DNA of 9,329 bases. It comes from Alcaligenaceae bacterium (GTDB taxonomy: Bacteria; Pseudomonadota; Gammaproteobacteria; Burkholderiales; Burkholderiaceae_B). The position numbers were made by a program, and so were the translations under genes. This document shows positions 1-7,937 of the stretch, one piece after another. How positions within the stretch are numbered: the stretch's first letter is position 1; every line of letters begins with the position of its first letter. The stretch lies in contig JAJUJN010000063.1 in NCBI GenBank assembly GCA_029265335.1, positions 1-9,329 on the forward strand, in the 5' to 3' direction. The notes below the pieces were generated by a model. That model was not told the DNA's origin. It ran no database searches and saw only the letters and a list, made by a program, of their open reading frames with translations.

Positions 1-766
1 CCACGCTGCTGGTGAGAATGGGCAGCGAAGCATTGCGCAGCACGTGGCGGAACATCACCCGCCGTTCGGGCAGGCCCTTGGCTCTGGCGGTACGCACGTA
101 ATCCTTGCCGGCTTCTTCCAAAAAAAGCGTGCGATAGAAACGGGCCTCGGGCCCGAGCTTGGCCACCAGCGCCACCAGAACCGGCAGAGCCAAAAAGCGC
201 ACCATGTCCCAGCCGCTCGCAAAGCCCGAATAAGGCACCAGACGCAACACCTTGGCGAAAAGATATTGCCCAGCAATGATGTAGAACAGCGCCGAAATCG
301 AGAGCAGCACCACGCAGGTGACTACACCCCAGAAGTCGATCCAGGTGGATTTGAAGTACACCAATAGCAAGGAGAACGACACGCTGGCCATCAAGCCCAG
401 CAGAAAAGTTGGAATCGCCAGCGCCAGGCTTGGGCCGATACGCTGCGAAATCTCGTAGGTGATGTCTCGGCCGGAATCCGACAGACCAAAGTCGAAGCGC
501 AACAAGGGCACGGAGCGCTCGTAAAAGATGGTTTCGGTGACCTTGCCCAAGCCATCGGCCGAGGCATTCACAAACAAGGGTTTGTCGTAGCCGTGTTGAG
601 CTTTCCATTGCTCGATGGCCTCGGCACTGACGCGACGCCCGCCGATGGCCAGGCGAGCCATATCGTCGGGGGTATTCACCGTGAAGAACAGCAAAAAGGT
701 GAACAGGTTCACGCCGATCAGAATCAGCACACCGTAGATAAGACGCCGGACGATGTAAGTGCTCAC
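1..766 (-). CDS. ABC transporter permease, DppB/OppB-like (partial, 3' end outside window)
   Basis: Inner-membrane permease subunit of a peptide/opine-type ABC importer; the 255 visible codons lack the C-terminus, which lies beyond the left edge. The start is GTG at 766, inside the upstream gene's stop as a 4-bp GTGA overlap. A good ribosome site (GGAGG at 778-774, 7-nt spacer) supports this start. Residues 1-30 give the typical N-terminus of the family (STYIVRRLIYGVL, first membrane helix about 9-30). A periplasmic segment with the familiar pattern ending HGYDKPL follows. Further hydrophobic segments lie at about 105-130, 135-160 and 175-195. The EAA-type coupling loop that contacts the ATPase is visible as EEAGKDYVRTARAKGLPERR followed by FRHVLRNASLPI. 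The substrate cannot be read from the sequence. A second permease and ATPase genes would be expected further left. Confidence 0.9.
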   Translation of the reverse strand, partial: MSTYIVRRLIYGVLILIGVNLFTFLLFFTVNTPDDMARLAIGGRRVSAEAIEQWKAQHGYDKPLFVNASADGLGKVTETIFYERSVPLLRFDFGLSDSGRDITYEISQRIGPSLALAIPTFLLGLMASVSFSLLLVYFKSTWIDFWGVVTCVVLLSISALFYIIAGQYLFAKVLRLVPYSGFASGWDMVRFLALPVLVALVAKLGPEARFYRTLFLEEAGKDYVRTARAKGLPERRVMFRHVLRNASLPILTSSV

Positions 767-2988
767 GAGGCATCCTCCAGGGCGGTAGCACGCTCACGAC
801 GGCGCAACATGCGCCATGCCGGCCAGGCCACCGCCAATAACAATGCGACGAACACCCCCACCGGCCACCAGACGGGCTGATTCCACTGCTGAACGCGCTC
901 CAGCCGGGTGTCGGAATCGATCGAAAGATACTGCAAGGTGTTGCGGATCATCTGGCTGGGCCGAGCATTGCCCACCCATTGCTGATAGGCCCCACCCGAC
1001 GCCGGGTAGTAACCAAACATCCAGGGTGCGTCGTGCTGCACGATGGCGATCATCTCGTGGATGAGTTGCGCCTTTTCAGGCCCGTCGTCGAGGAACTGCA
1101 TGCGCTCAAAGAGCTCATCGAACTCGGCATTGCGGTAATTGGCGGCGTTTTCGCCATCGGAGCCCACCTTGGCGTTGGGCCCATACAGCAAGAACAGGAA
1201 ATTCTCGGCGTCGGGGTAATCGGCCAACCAGCCCCACATGAAGAGCTGCGCCACGCCGTTGCGCATCTTATCCTGGAAGCGGTTGTAGTCGGTGGCGCGG
1301 ATTTCGAGCTGGATGCCCAGCTTGGCGAACTGGCGTTGCATCCAGTCGTATTGGGGTCTTGCTCCGGTGGCGCCACCCATGGCGTCGAGGTGCAGAACCA
1401 GCGGCCGGCCGGTATCGAGGTCGCGGCCGTCAGGGTAGCCCGCCTCGGCCAGCAGCCTCTGGGCTTCGCTCAAGGGCTTGCGCACGGCCTTGCCGTTTAC
1501 CACGTCGTATACTTCGCGGTTGATGCCCTCGGGCGGCGCTTGGTAGCCGAGGATGCCCGGCGGCACCGGCCCATAGGCCACCTGCGCTTGGTTGGCTTCG
1601 AAGATCGCCACATATTCCTCCCAATCCATGGCGATGCTGATGGCCTGGCGCAGTTTTCGATTGCGTTCCTCTTGCTCGGGGCTGCTGCCCTGCCCCACCA
1701 CAGGGTCGAGCCAATTGAAGCCCATGTACCATAGCCCCGCCTCCACGGTGGTGGGCAACTGCAAGCCGCGTTCCTGGTAGAGCTCGGCCTTGTCGGGAGA
1801 GTCTTCGGCAGCCACCCGAAACGCAACGCCGTACTCGCCACGCTCGATTTGGGGCACGTCGTAATAACCCTGCAAGAACTTGCCTTGCAGCGGCACCGCT
1901 TCCTTCTCGATGCTGAATACCGCGCGGTCGATGAACGGCAGCTCTACTCCGCAATCGCGCAACAAGCCTGCCGCGGCGTCTTCGGCCGAGCCTTCGCAGG
2001 GGTAGCGCATGGAATCGTAGTAGGGGTTGCGTTCCAGCACCAGCTGCCAATTGCGTCGGTTCTCCGCCATGTAATACGGACCGGTGCCCACGGGCCAATC
2101 GTTGAGCGTGAGGTTGCGCTCGGCCATACCCGGCTGGTGGAAGAAGCGCTCGGCTTCCCACGGCATGGGCGAAAAGAACGACATCGCCAACCAATACTTG
2201 AACTGGGGGTAGCTGCCGCGCAGGCGGATGCGCAAGGTGTGATCATCCAGCGCTTCTACACCAGCAAACCCCAGCTCACGCAGGTCGAGCCACTCGTTAT
2301 CGGTGCCGGCGGCCCGCGCCGCGTCGTTGATTTCGCGCAGCTCATCGCCATACTCGCGGTAGCCGATGATGTATTCGGCCATCTTGGAGTAGATCGGCGC
2401 GACGATGCGAGGGCTCGCCATGCGCCGGATCTGATACACGTAATCGTGGGCGGTGAGCTCGCGCGTGCCGGTGTGTTCGAAATCCGCCATGCCCCGTATG
2501 CCACTGAGCGCGTGGGCATCGAGCGCGTGGTAGAGAAATTCGCCCTGCTCATTGCGGGCGAAGGCGGGATGCGGCGCGTAGCGCACCCCTTGCCGTATCG
2601 GAATATCGTAAACGCTCTCGGCGATGATCTCGCCACTGGCATCGGCCGGTAATTCGTTGCCATCGGCATCCAGATACCGGGGCGTGATGACCGCTTCGGC
2701 GCCGTAGGGGATCAGCTCATAAGGCCGCTTGAGATAATGATAGGCGTAGAGCGGCTGATAGACGTTATAGGTGAACGGTGTTTCGTCGGAAGAATACGAA
2801 CTGGCCGGATCGAGATAACGGGGTGAGCGCCCGGCAAAGGCCGTGAACAAGGTGTTGCTGCCATAGTCGGCCAGAGGCTGCGGGCTGTTGATGACCTGAT
2901 CGAAGCCACGCGAATGCCATGCCCACCACACCAGCACTGCCAATATCACGACCCCGAGGCCGACACCAAGAGCGCGCACTGGGCGCAT
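763..2988 (-). CDS. Peptide-type ABC transporter substrate-binding protein (family 5) with membrane anchors at both ends
   Basis: Extracytoplasmic binding protein of a dipeptide/oligopeptide-type ABC importer, 741 residues and longer than the usual 500-600. Family 5 hallmarks are visible: ELTAHDYVYQIRRMASP (177-193), GTGPYYMAENRRNW (301-314) with RNPYYD after it, a segment with RQAISIAMD (447-455), and MWGWLADYPDAENF (584-597). The N-terminus has one hydrophobic helix (about 6-24) after two arginines, with no lipobox and no obvious signal peptidase site, so it probably stays as an anchor. A second helix (about 706-726) is followed by the basic tail RMLRRRER. Positive-inside charges put both ends in the cytoplasm and the binding domain in the periplasm. 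Cys331 and Cys346 could form a disulfide. The ATG at 2988 has GGAG at 3000-2997. The stop overlaps the permease start. Ligand unknown. Confidence 0.9.
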   Translation of the reverse strand: MRPVRALGVGLGVVILAVLVWWAWHSRGFDQVINSPQPLADYGSNTLFTAFAGRSPRYLDPASSYSSDETPFTYNVYQPLYAYHYLKRPYELIPYGAEAVITPRYLDADGNELPADASGEIIAESVYDIPIRQGVRYAPHPAFARNEQGEFLYHALDAHALSGIRGMADFEHTGTRELTAHDYVYQIRRMASPRIVAPIYSKMAEYIIGYREYGDELREINDAARAAGTDNEWLDLRELGFAGVEALDDHTLRIRLRGSYPQFKYWLAMSFFSPMPWEAERFFHQPGMAERNLTLNDWPVGTGPYYMAENRRNWQLVLERNPYYDSMRYPCEGSAEDAAAGLLRDCGVELPFIDRAVFSIEKEAVPLQGKFLQGYYDVPQIERGEYGVAFRVAAEDSPDKAELYQERGLQLPTTVEAGLWYMGFNWLDPVVGQGSSPEQEERNRKLRQAISIAMDWEEYVAIFEANQAQVAYGPVPPGILGYQAPPEGINREVYDVVNGKAVRKPLSEAQRLLAEAGYPDGRDLDTGRPLVLHLDAMGGATGARPQYDWMQRQFAKLGIQLEIRATDYNRFQDKMRNGVAQLFMWGWLADYPDAENFLFLLYGPNAKVGSDGENAANYRNAEFDELFERMQFLDDGPEKAQLIHEMIAIVQHDAPWMFGYYPASGGAYQQWVGNARPSQMIRNTLQYLSIDSDTRLERVQQWNQPVWWPVGVFVALLLAVAWPAWRMLRRRERATALEDAS
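774..778 (-). promoter_or_regulatory. Ribosome binding site of the permease gene
   Basis: GGAGG on the minus strand lies 7 nt before the GTG at 766, within the last codons of the upstream binding-protein gene. It decides in favour of the GTG start and of translational coupling between the two genes. Confidence 0.7.
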
Positions 2989-3009
2989 GTTGCTTTCTCC
3001 ATGATAGCC

Positions 3010-3030
3010 GCCGGGTGCGCACTACCCGGC
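3010..3030 (-). other. Stem-loop in the leader of the ABC operon
   Basis: Perfect 7-bp inverted repeat (GCCGGGT / ACCCGGC) with a 7-nt loop, ending about 10 nt before the GGAG ribosome site of the binding-protein gene. It would form in the 5' untranslated region if transcription starts near 3032. There is no uridine run, so it is not a classical terminator. A role in mRNA stability or translation is possible but unproven. Confidence 0.4.
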
Positions 3031-3038
3031 CAGGCGCC

Positions 3039-3044
3039 AATATA
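3039..3044 (-). promoter_or_regulatory. Candidate -10 element of the ABC operon
   Basis: Minus-strand TATATT differs by one base from TATAAT and is the only AT-rich hexamer of that kind in the 132-bp gap ahead of the binding-protein gene. The region 17 nt upstream reads TGGTTA, a poor -35. If real, the promoter is weak or needs an activator. Confidence 0.3.
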
Positions 3045-3074
3045 CCAACAGCCTCAGCCGGTAACCACGAACAT

Positions 3075-3098
3075 CCCCGCGCACGCGTGTGCGCAGGG
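3075..3098 (-). other. Stem-loop after dctM
   Basis: A 6-bp perfect inverted repeat (GCGCAC / GTGCGC, loop of 4) extends past one mismatch into three more G-C pairs. It starts 22 nt after the dctM stop. It is GC-rich but has no downstream uridine run on the minus strand. It may mark the 3' end of the TRAP transcript by stabilising it, or be a weak rho-independent-like element. Termination is not established. Confidence 0.4.
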
Positions 3099-3120
3099 TG
3101 CTGACTGCATCACGTATGGC

Positions 3121-4413
3121 TCAATACAGCACGCCTATCATGAGCCACGGGAACGCAATGAGAAGGGACAGACGCACCACGTCGGCCGCGACGAACGGCA
3201 GTACGCCCTTGTAGATGGCTCCCAAGGGCACGTGCTTGGCCGCGGCCTTGATAACGAATACGTTCATGCCAACCGGCGGGGTGATCAGCCCCAGCTCCAC
3301 GGTAATCACTGTGATGACGCCGAACCAGATGGGATCGTAGCCGGCCGCCAGGATGGCAGGAAACACCACCGGCACGGTGAGCAGCATCATGGCCATGGCA
3401 TCCATGAAGCAGCCCAACACCAGATACAGCAACAGAATGCTGAGCAGGATCATGAACGGGGTAAAGCCTGCCGAGGTGATGAGGTCGGTAATGTAGAACG
3501 ACATGCGCGACACGGACACGAAGTAGCCAAAGAGCTCGGCGCCCACCAGCATGAAGAAGATCACGATGGACATGGCCAGCGACTCACCGACGGCTTCGAT
3601 GATTTCGTGCAGTGTGACCTTGCGATATAGAGCGATGAGCAAAGTGGCGAAAGTCCCGACAGCAGCGGCCTCGGTGGGCGTGAAAAAGCCTGCGTAGAGC
3701 CCGCCCAGCACAATGACAAACACCGCCAGAAAAGCCCCCACCGAGCGCAGCGAGCGAATCTTCTGCATCCAGGTGGTGCTGGGAGAAGGCTCGCCCGCCA
3801 GCTTGGGGTTGAGCATGACCACGAGCCACACCGCAACCGCATAACCAACGAGCCCCAGCACACCAGGCACCAACGCCGCAATGAACAGAGCGCCCACCGA
3901 TTGTTCGGTGATGAGCCCGAACAGCAGCAAGGCGATGCTGGGCGGAATGATGACCCCCAAGGTGCCGCCAGCGGCCAGCACGCCCGAGGCCAGCGATTGC
4001 GCATAGCCTTTCTTTTCCATCTCGGGCAGCGCCACTTTACTGATGGTGGCGGCGGTAGCCAGCGACGACCCCGAAATGGCCGAGAACACCCCGCTGGCTG
4101 TGACCGCCGCCATGGCCATGCCCCCACGCCACGCGCCGAAAATGGTGCGTGACATCTCGAAGAGTTCGCCCGCCATGCGTGCCTTGGAGGCCAACACGCC
4201 CATGAAGATGAACAAGGGAATGGCGCTGAAGCTGAAGCTGGACAGCACATCGATGGGCGCGGTTTCGAGCAGGGCCAGTGCCGGCTCCCAGCCCACGAGC
4301 CAGGCGAAGCCACCCAGACCTACCACGGGCATGGCCAGCGCGATGGGGCAACGAACCGCCAGCAACAGCAAGAGAATCAGAATACCAACCACGCCCACAA
4401 TTTCAGGCGACAT
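3121..4413 (-). CDS. dctM: TRAP transporter large membrane subunit
   Basis: Large integral membrane subunit (DctM family) of the tripartite ATP-independent periplasmic transporter. It carries the solute translocation path and uses an ion gradient. The protein has 430 residues, the usual family length, and is hydrophobic throughout with about a dozen membrane segments. Family motifs in order: IPLFIFMG (65-72), SGSSLATAATIS (114-125), GVIIPPSI (153-160), GLYAGFFTPTEAAAVG (238-253), GCFMDAMAMM (334-343) and ELGLITPPVGMNVFVI (373-388). The ATG at 4413 was chosen over an in-frame start at 4446. It begins the conserved sequence, has GGGGA about 6 nt upstream, and overlaps the dctQ end by only 11 bp. 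That overlap implies translational coupling with dctQ. The two-repeat arrangement of TP motifs (246, 379) fits the known DctM fold. Confidence 0.96.
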   Translation of the reverse strand: MSPEIVGVVGILILLLLLAVRCPIALAMPVVGLGGFAWLVGWEPALALLETAPIDVLSSFSFSAIPLFIFMGVLASKARMAGELFEMSRTIFGAWRGGMAMAAVTASGVFSAISGSSLATAATISKVALPEMEKKGYAQSLASGVLAAGGTLGVIIPPSIALLLFGLITEQSVGALFIAALVPGVLGLVGYAVAVWLVVMLNPKLAGEPSPSTTWMQKIRSLRSVGAFLAVFVIVLGGLYAGFFTPTEAAAVGTFATLLIALYRKVTLHEIIEAVGESLAMSIVIFFMLVGAELFGYFVSVSRMSFYITDLITSAGFTPFMILLSILLLYLVLGCFMDAMAMMLLTVPVVFPAILAAGYDPIWFGVITVITVELGLITPPVGMNVFVIKAAAKHVPLGAIYKGVLPFVAADVVRLSLLIAFPWLMIGVLY

Positions 4414-4915
4414 GAAGTTTCCCCAGGATGATGCCCCGCAGGCCAACGAAGAAGGCTCGGACAGTTAACAACGCCATGCAGAAGGCCGTGAAGAAACGCA
4501 CCCAGCTCATGGGAATCTGAAGGTCGGGTGTGGTTTGACCGCTGGCCATGGCCGAAAGCCCCGACAGGATCAGTGCGTAGGTAAGCGCAGCCCCGAAGGC
4601 GGCGAAGCCAAGCAGGAAGAAGCTATCGATGCGGGCCAGCACGGGAGCGCTCAATTTCTGAGTGAAGAGCTCGACGATCACTTGCGACTTCTCTACCCCC
4701 CAGGGCATGGCGCCCGCCATGGCGATGAGGAAGAGATAGCGAATGGCTTCGAGCATGCCGTACAGCCGAATCGAACTGACGCCGGGAATGTAGTTGCCGA
4801 AATTACGCAACACGATGTCGATGATGACGACGACCATCATCGCCACCAATGCCAGCCCTGCCAGGCCCAACAGAACCCGAGCCAGGTTATCGAGCACGCG
4901 AAGGATTGCGGTCAT
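4403..4915 (-). CDS. dctQ: TRAP transporter small membrane subunit
   Basis: Small integral membrane subunit (DctQ family) that partners DctM and the periplasmic binding protein. It has 170 residues from the ATG at 4915. Four membrane helices are visible at about 12-34, 55-75, 97-118 and 135-158. The motif DIVLRNFG follows helix 1, and GVEKSQVIVELF lies in the amphipathic stretch between helices 2 and 3. An in-frame GTG at 4951 would add 12 residues, but it lies inside the 14-bp stem-loop described separately and has no ribosome site, so I rejected it. The ribosome site for 4915 is also weak (GTGGATC directly upstream), which fits lower synthesis than dctP. The 3' end overlaps dctM by 11 bp. 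Confidence 0.92.
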   Translation of the reverse strand: MTAILRVLDNLARVLLGLAGLALVAMMVVVIIDIVLRNFGNYIPGVSSIRLYGMLEAIRYLFLIAMAGAMPWGVEKSQVIVELFTQKLSAPVLARIDSFFLLGFAAFGAALTYALILSGLSAMASGQTTPDLQIPMSWVRFFTAFCMALLTVRAFFVGLRGIILGKLHVA

Positions 4916-4941
4916 GATCCACACTGGAGAGAGAAGCGACA

Positions 4942-4974
4942 AACCCGCCACGCCAGGTCATGGCGTGGCGGGTT
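4942..4974 (-). terminator. Perfect 14-bp stem-loop between dctP and dctQ
   Basis: The arms 4942-4955 and 4961-4974 are perfectly complementary over 14 bp, mostly G-C, with a 5-nt loop. On the minus strand the stem is followed by a weak pyrimidine-rich stretch (TGTCGCTTCTCTCTCC) rather than a clean uridine run. It most likely stabilises the dctP message or partly stops transcription before dctQ and dctM. Hairpins are commonly found after binding-protein genes. The stem is clear; its function is inferred. Confidence 0.6.
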
Positions 4975-4981
4975 GAAGAGC

Positions 4982-5018
4982 GACGTTCGGGTTGAACCCC
5001 GCGGGTAACCAGAACGTC
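4982..5018 (-). other. Second, imperfect stem-loop after dctP
   Basis: GACGTTC at 4982-4988 pairs with GAACGTC at 5012-5018. After one mismatch, GGTT pairs with AACC, giving about 11 pairs around a GC-rich 13-nt loop. It begins about 21 nt after the dctP stop and directly precedes the 14-bp stem-loop, so the message carries two tandem hairpins. Confidence 0.5.
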
Positions 5019-5039
5019 TACGTGACAGCACTAGTAGAA

Positions 5040-6071
5040 TTAGCTCGCGTCGACCGGGCAATTAGCTCGTGCCGCGAGTGCTGCTTCATAGACTTTTCGC
5101 GCGGGCATGCCCTTGGACTCGAGGTCGTCGAGGTATTCGTCGGTGACTTTCTTGAGCAAGGGACCCCAGTCGGGATCGTCCATGGCGTTGTCGATGGTGA
5201 CAATCTCTTGACCGTCGTCGAGAGCATCCTGGCGACCCTTGGCGTCGAGGGCGTCGAACACCACAGCAGCCTTTTTCTGCCACTCGAAGCCGGAGTGATC
5301 ATCGATGACCTTCTTGAGGTCGTCGGGCAGGCGATCGTAGGTACGTGAATTCATTGCCGTGACGAACGCGGTGGAATAGATCGGCACCTCGAGGTGGAAA
5401 TCGGTGAGTTCGTTCAGCCGGAACACCAGGGCGCCTTCGAAGGGCATGACAGTGCCTTCGATGACACCGCGCTGCAGCGATTCGTATGCTTCTGGCGCCG
5501 GCATACTCACGTTGCGGGCGCCAGCTTCGCGCAGAACCTCACCGGCGATGACCGACGGGTTGCGCATGCGAACACCGTCGAGATCGGACGGCTTCAGGAC
5601 ACGCTTTTCGCGCATATGAATGACGCCCGGCGCTGTAGCAAAGAAATACAAGGGGCGGGTGTCTTGGTATTCGCGATCGAGGTGGCCTTCGTCGTAAAGC
5701 GTTTGCAGAATGCAGCCAGTTTGCATGGCGGAAGCGCCCATGTCGGGCAACTCGGCAAGCTGGCTCAGCGGGAAGCGGCCGGCAGTGTACCCCTGAACCA
5801 CGCTGACGATATCGGCCACACCGTTGACGGTGGCCTGATAGGAACCATCGGCCTTGGCCAGCGTTTGCGCTGGGTAGAGTTCGACGGCGATGCGACCATC
5901 GGAGGCTTTTTCGACCGACTCGGCCCAGGCTTCAAAGACATCGGTATGCACCGACGAGTTGGAAGGCCAGAAGTGCGCGTATCGAAGGGTGTACTCGGCC
6001 GCATTGGCCACGGCCACGCTGCTGGCGGCCAGCACGGAGGCGGCCAGGGCTTTGAGGGCAAATCGTTGCAT
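5040..6071 (-). CDS. dctP: TRAP transporter substrate-binding protein
   Basis: Periplasmic binding protein of the TRAP system; it captures the solute, usually a carboxylate, and delivers it to DctQM. It has 343 residues. A Sec signal peptide spans about 1-24 (positive MQRFALK, hydrophobic core, ANA before the likely cleavage). The mature start EYTLRYAHFWP is typical of the family. The ligand-contact region is recognisable as LDGVRMRNPSVIAGEVL (164-180), where Arg170 aligns with the conserved carboxylate-binding arginine. The stretch APEAYESLQRGVIEG (192-206) follows. Cys120 and Cys338 could form a disulfide. The ATG at 6071 has CGGAG about 9 nt upstream. It is the first TRAP gene, preceded by a 231-bp region with an FNR-type box and followed by two stem-loops. 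The exact substrate is not predictable by eye. Confidence 0.94.
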   Translation of the reverse strand: MQRFALKALAASVLAASSVAVANAAEYTLRYAHFWPSNSSVHTDVFEAWAESVEKASDGRIAVELYPAQTLAKADGSYQATVNGVADIVSVVQGYTAGRFPLSQLAELPDMGASAMQTGCILQTLYDEGHLDREYQDTRPLYFFATAPGVIHMREKRVLKPSDLDGVRMRNPSVIAGEVLREAGARNVSMPAPEAYESLQRGVIEGTVMPFEGALVFRLNELTDFHLEVPIYSTAFVTAMNSRTYDRLPDDLKKVIDDHSGFEWQKKAAVVFDALDAKGRQDALDDGQEIVTIDNAMDDPDWGPLLKKVTDEYLDDLESKGMPARKVYEAALAARANCPVDAS

Positions 6072-6106
6072 GTGTGGAGTCTCCGTTTTTTACAAGGTTC
6101 GGCGAT

Positions 6107-6131
6107 GGAGCCCTCGATTAACAAGGGCCCC
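6107..6131 (-). other. Stem-loop in the dctP leader
   Basis: On the minus strand GGGGCCCTTG and CGAGGGCTCC can pair as RNA over 10 positions (eight Watson-Crick, two G-U) around a 5-nt UUAAU loop. It lies about 35 nt before the dctP start and would be in the 5' untranslated region of a transcript starting near 6241. There is no uridine run after it, so termination is unlikely. A stabilising or regulatory role is possible. Confidence 0.4.
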
Positions 6132-6247
6132 GAATGCCTTGCGCGCTGCCTGCCCGCCGCTGCCGAAACCGAAGGATCGACACGGTGGAGAGCCGCGACA
6201 CGACGCTTACAATGTATAACGAGATCTACCCCAAACGATAGCCCGGG

Positions 6248-6253
6248 ATTCTA
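6248..6253 (-). promoter_or_regulatory. Candidate -10 element of the TRAP operon
   Basis: Minus-strand TAGAAT has one mismatch to TATAAT. The hexamer 17 nt upstream (TCAAGC) is a poor -35 but overlaps the FNR-type box, as expected for an activator-dependent promoter. The predicted start near 6241 would place the box centre near -38.5, about 3 bp closer than the classical -41.5. A second AT-rich hexamer, TTATAC at 6219-6214, is an alternative. Confidence 0.4.
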
Positions 6254-6272
6254 GGGATTACCCCCAGCTTGC

Positions 6273-6286
6273 TTGATTCGCATCAA
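6273..6286 (-). promoter_or_regulatory. FNR/ANR-family binding box upstream of dctP
   Basis: TTGATTCGCATCAA matches the FNR/ANR/FixK/DNR consensus TTGAT-N4-ATCAA at all ten specified bases. It lies in non-coding DNA between the ftsB stop (6303) and dctP (6071). It overlaps the -35 position of a TAGAAT -10 candidate on the dctP strand. A full match is expected by chance about once per million bases, so it is unlikely to be accidental here. The sequence alone cannot tell an oxygen sensor (FNR/ANR) from a nitric-oxide sensor (DNR/NnrR) of the same family. Confidence 0.6.
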
Positions 6287-6302
6287 GTTTGGCGCAAAAC
6301 GC

Positions 6303-6590
6303 TTACGGTTCTATCACCCGCACGAACACTTCGTCGGGCATGACCAGCCCGAGCTCCATACGGCCCCGCTCTTCGATGGCGGCCGTGCCCGTTTGCAAGT
6401 CGCGCACTTCGGCGTCGAGGGCTGCATTGCGCAGTTGCAGACCGGCATTGAGATCGCGCTGCGCCTCGACTCTGCGCTGCAGTTCGCGCACTTCGAACCA
6501 ACCACCCTTGCCCAGCCACAGTGGATATTGAATGAGCACCACCAGGGCAAACAAGGCCACCACGACCAAGCGCATCGGCTCACGAAACAT
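6303..6590 (-). CDS. ftsB: Cell division protein FtsB
   Basis: Small bitopic divisome protein that forms the FtsQ-FtsB-FtsL complex and helps activate septal peptidoglycan synthesis. It has 95 residues: a short cytoplasmic tail, one membrane helix (about 7-25) and a periplasmic coiled coil (about 33-68, LQRRVEAQRDLNAGLQLRN). The family C-terminal signature IEERGRMELGLVMPDEVFVR spans 72-91. The ATG at 6590 is preceded by AGGAG at 6601-6597 with a 6-nt spacer, which beats an upstream in-frame start at 6629 that lies within a hairpin. An internal ATG at 6575 would give the MRL start I recall from relatives and cannot be fully excluded. It follows eno after 57 bp, the usual neighbour arrangement in beta- and gammaproteobacteria. 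Confidence 0.94.
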   Translation of the reverse strand: MFREPMRLVVVALFALVVLIQYPLWLGKGGWFEVRELQRRVEAQRDLNAGLQLRNAALDAEVRDLQTGTAAIEERGRMELGLVMPDEVFVRVIEP

Positions 6591-6596
6591 GGAGTT

Positions 6597-6601
6597 CTCC
6601 T
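6597..6601 (-). promoter_or_regulatory. Ribosome binding site of ftsB
   Basis: AGGAG on the minus strand, 6 nt before the ATG at 6590. It decides the ftsB start against the alternatives at 6629 and 6575. Confidence 0.75.
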
Positions 6602-6610
6602 GGTGGCGTG

Positions 6611-6635
6611 GCCAGGTTGCCACACGCAACCTGGC
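6611..6635 (-). other. Perfect 10-bp hairpin between eno and ftsB
   Basis: GCCAGGTTGC and GCAACCTGGC pair perfectly over 10 bp with a 5-nt loop, 12 nt after the eno stop and 9 nt before the ftsB ribosome site. On the minus strand no uridine run follows, so a classical terminator is unlikely. It may protect the eno message or act as a processing or attenuation point that lowers ftsB expression relative to the highly expressed eno. Confidence 0.55.
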
Positions 6636-6647
6636 TGAGGCTCAGTT

Positions 6648-7937
<1,290 letters not shown>

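Noticed and set aside
979..2652. Open frames on the plus strand opposite the binding-protein gene
   Set aside because: Their translations show no domains or ribosome sites and mirror the strongly supported minus-strand gene.
4414..4446. Upstream start for dctM (441 residues)
   Set aside because: The 11 extra residues do not resemble DctM. The ATG at 4413 has a better ribosome site and begins the conserved N-terminus.
4916..4951. Upstream GTG start for dctQ (182 residues)
   Set aside because: The codon lies in the 14-bp stem-loop and has no ribosome site. The added residues are not typical of the family.
6211..6219. Possible GntR-type operator (TACA-A-TGTA) ahead of dctP
   Set aside because: The arms are only 4 bp and do not extend. 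Such a short symmetry is common by chance, and it overlaps a possible -10 sequence.
6245..6259. Direct repeat GGGATT with 9-bp spacing near the TRAP promoter
   Set aside because: Only two copies of six bases. No known operator recognised, too short to support a claim.
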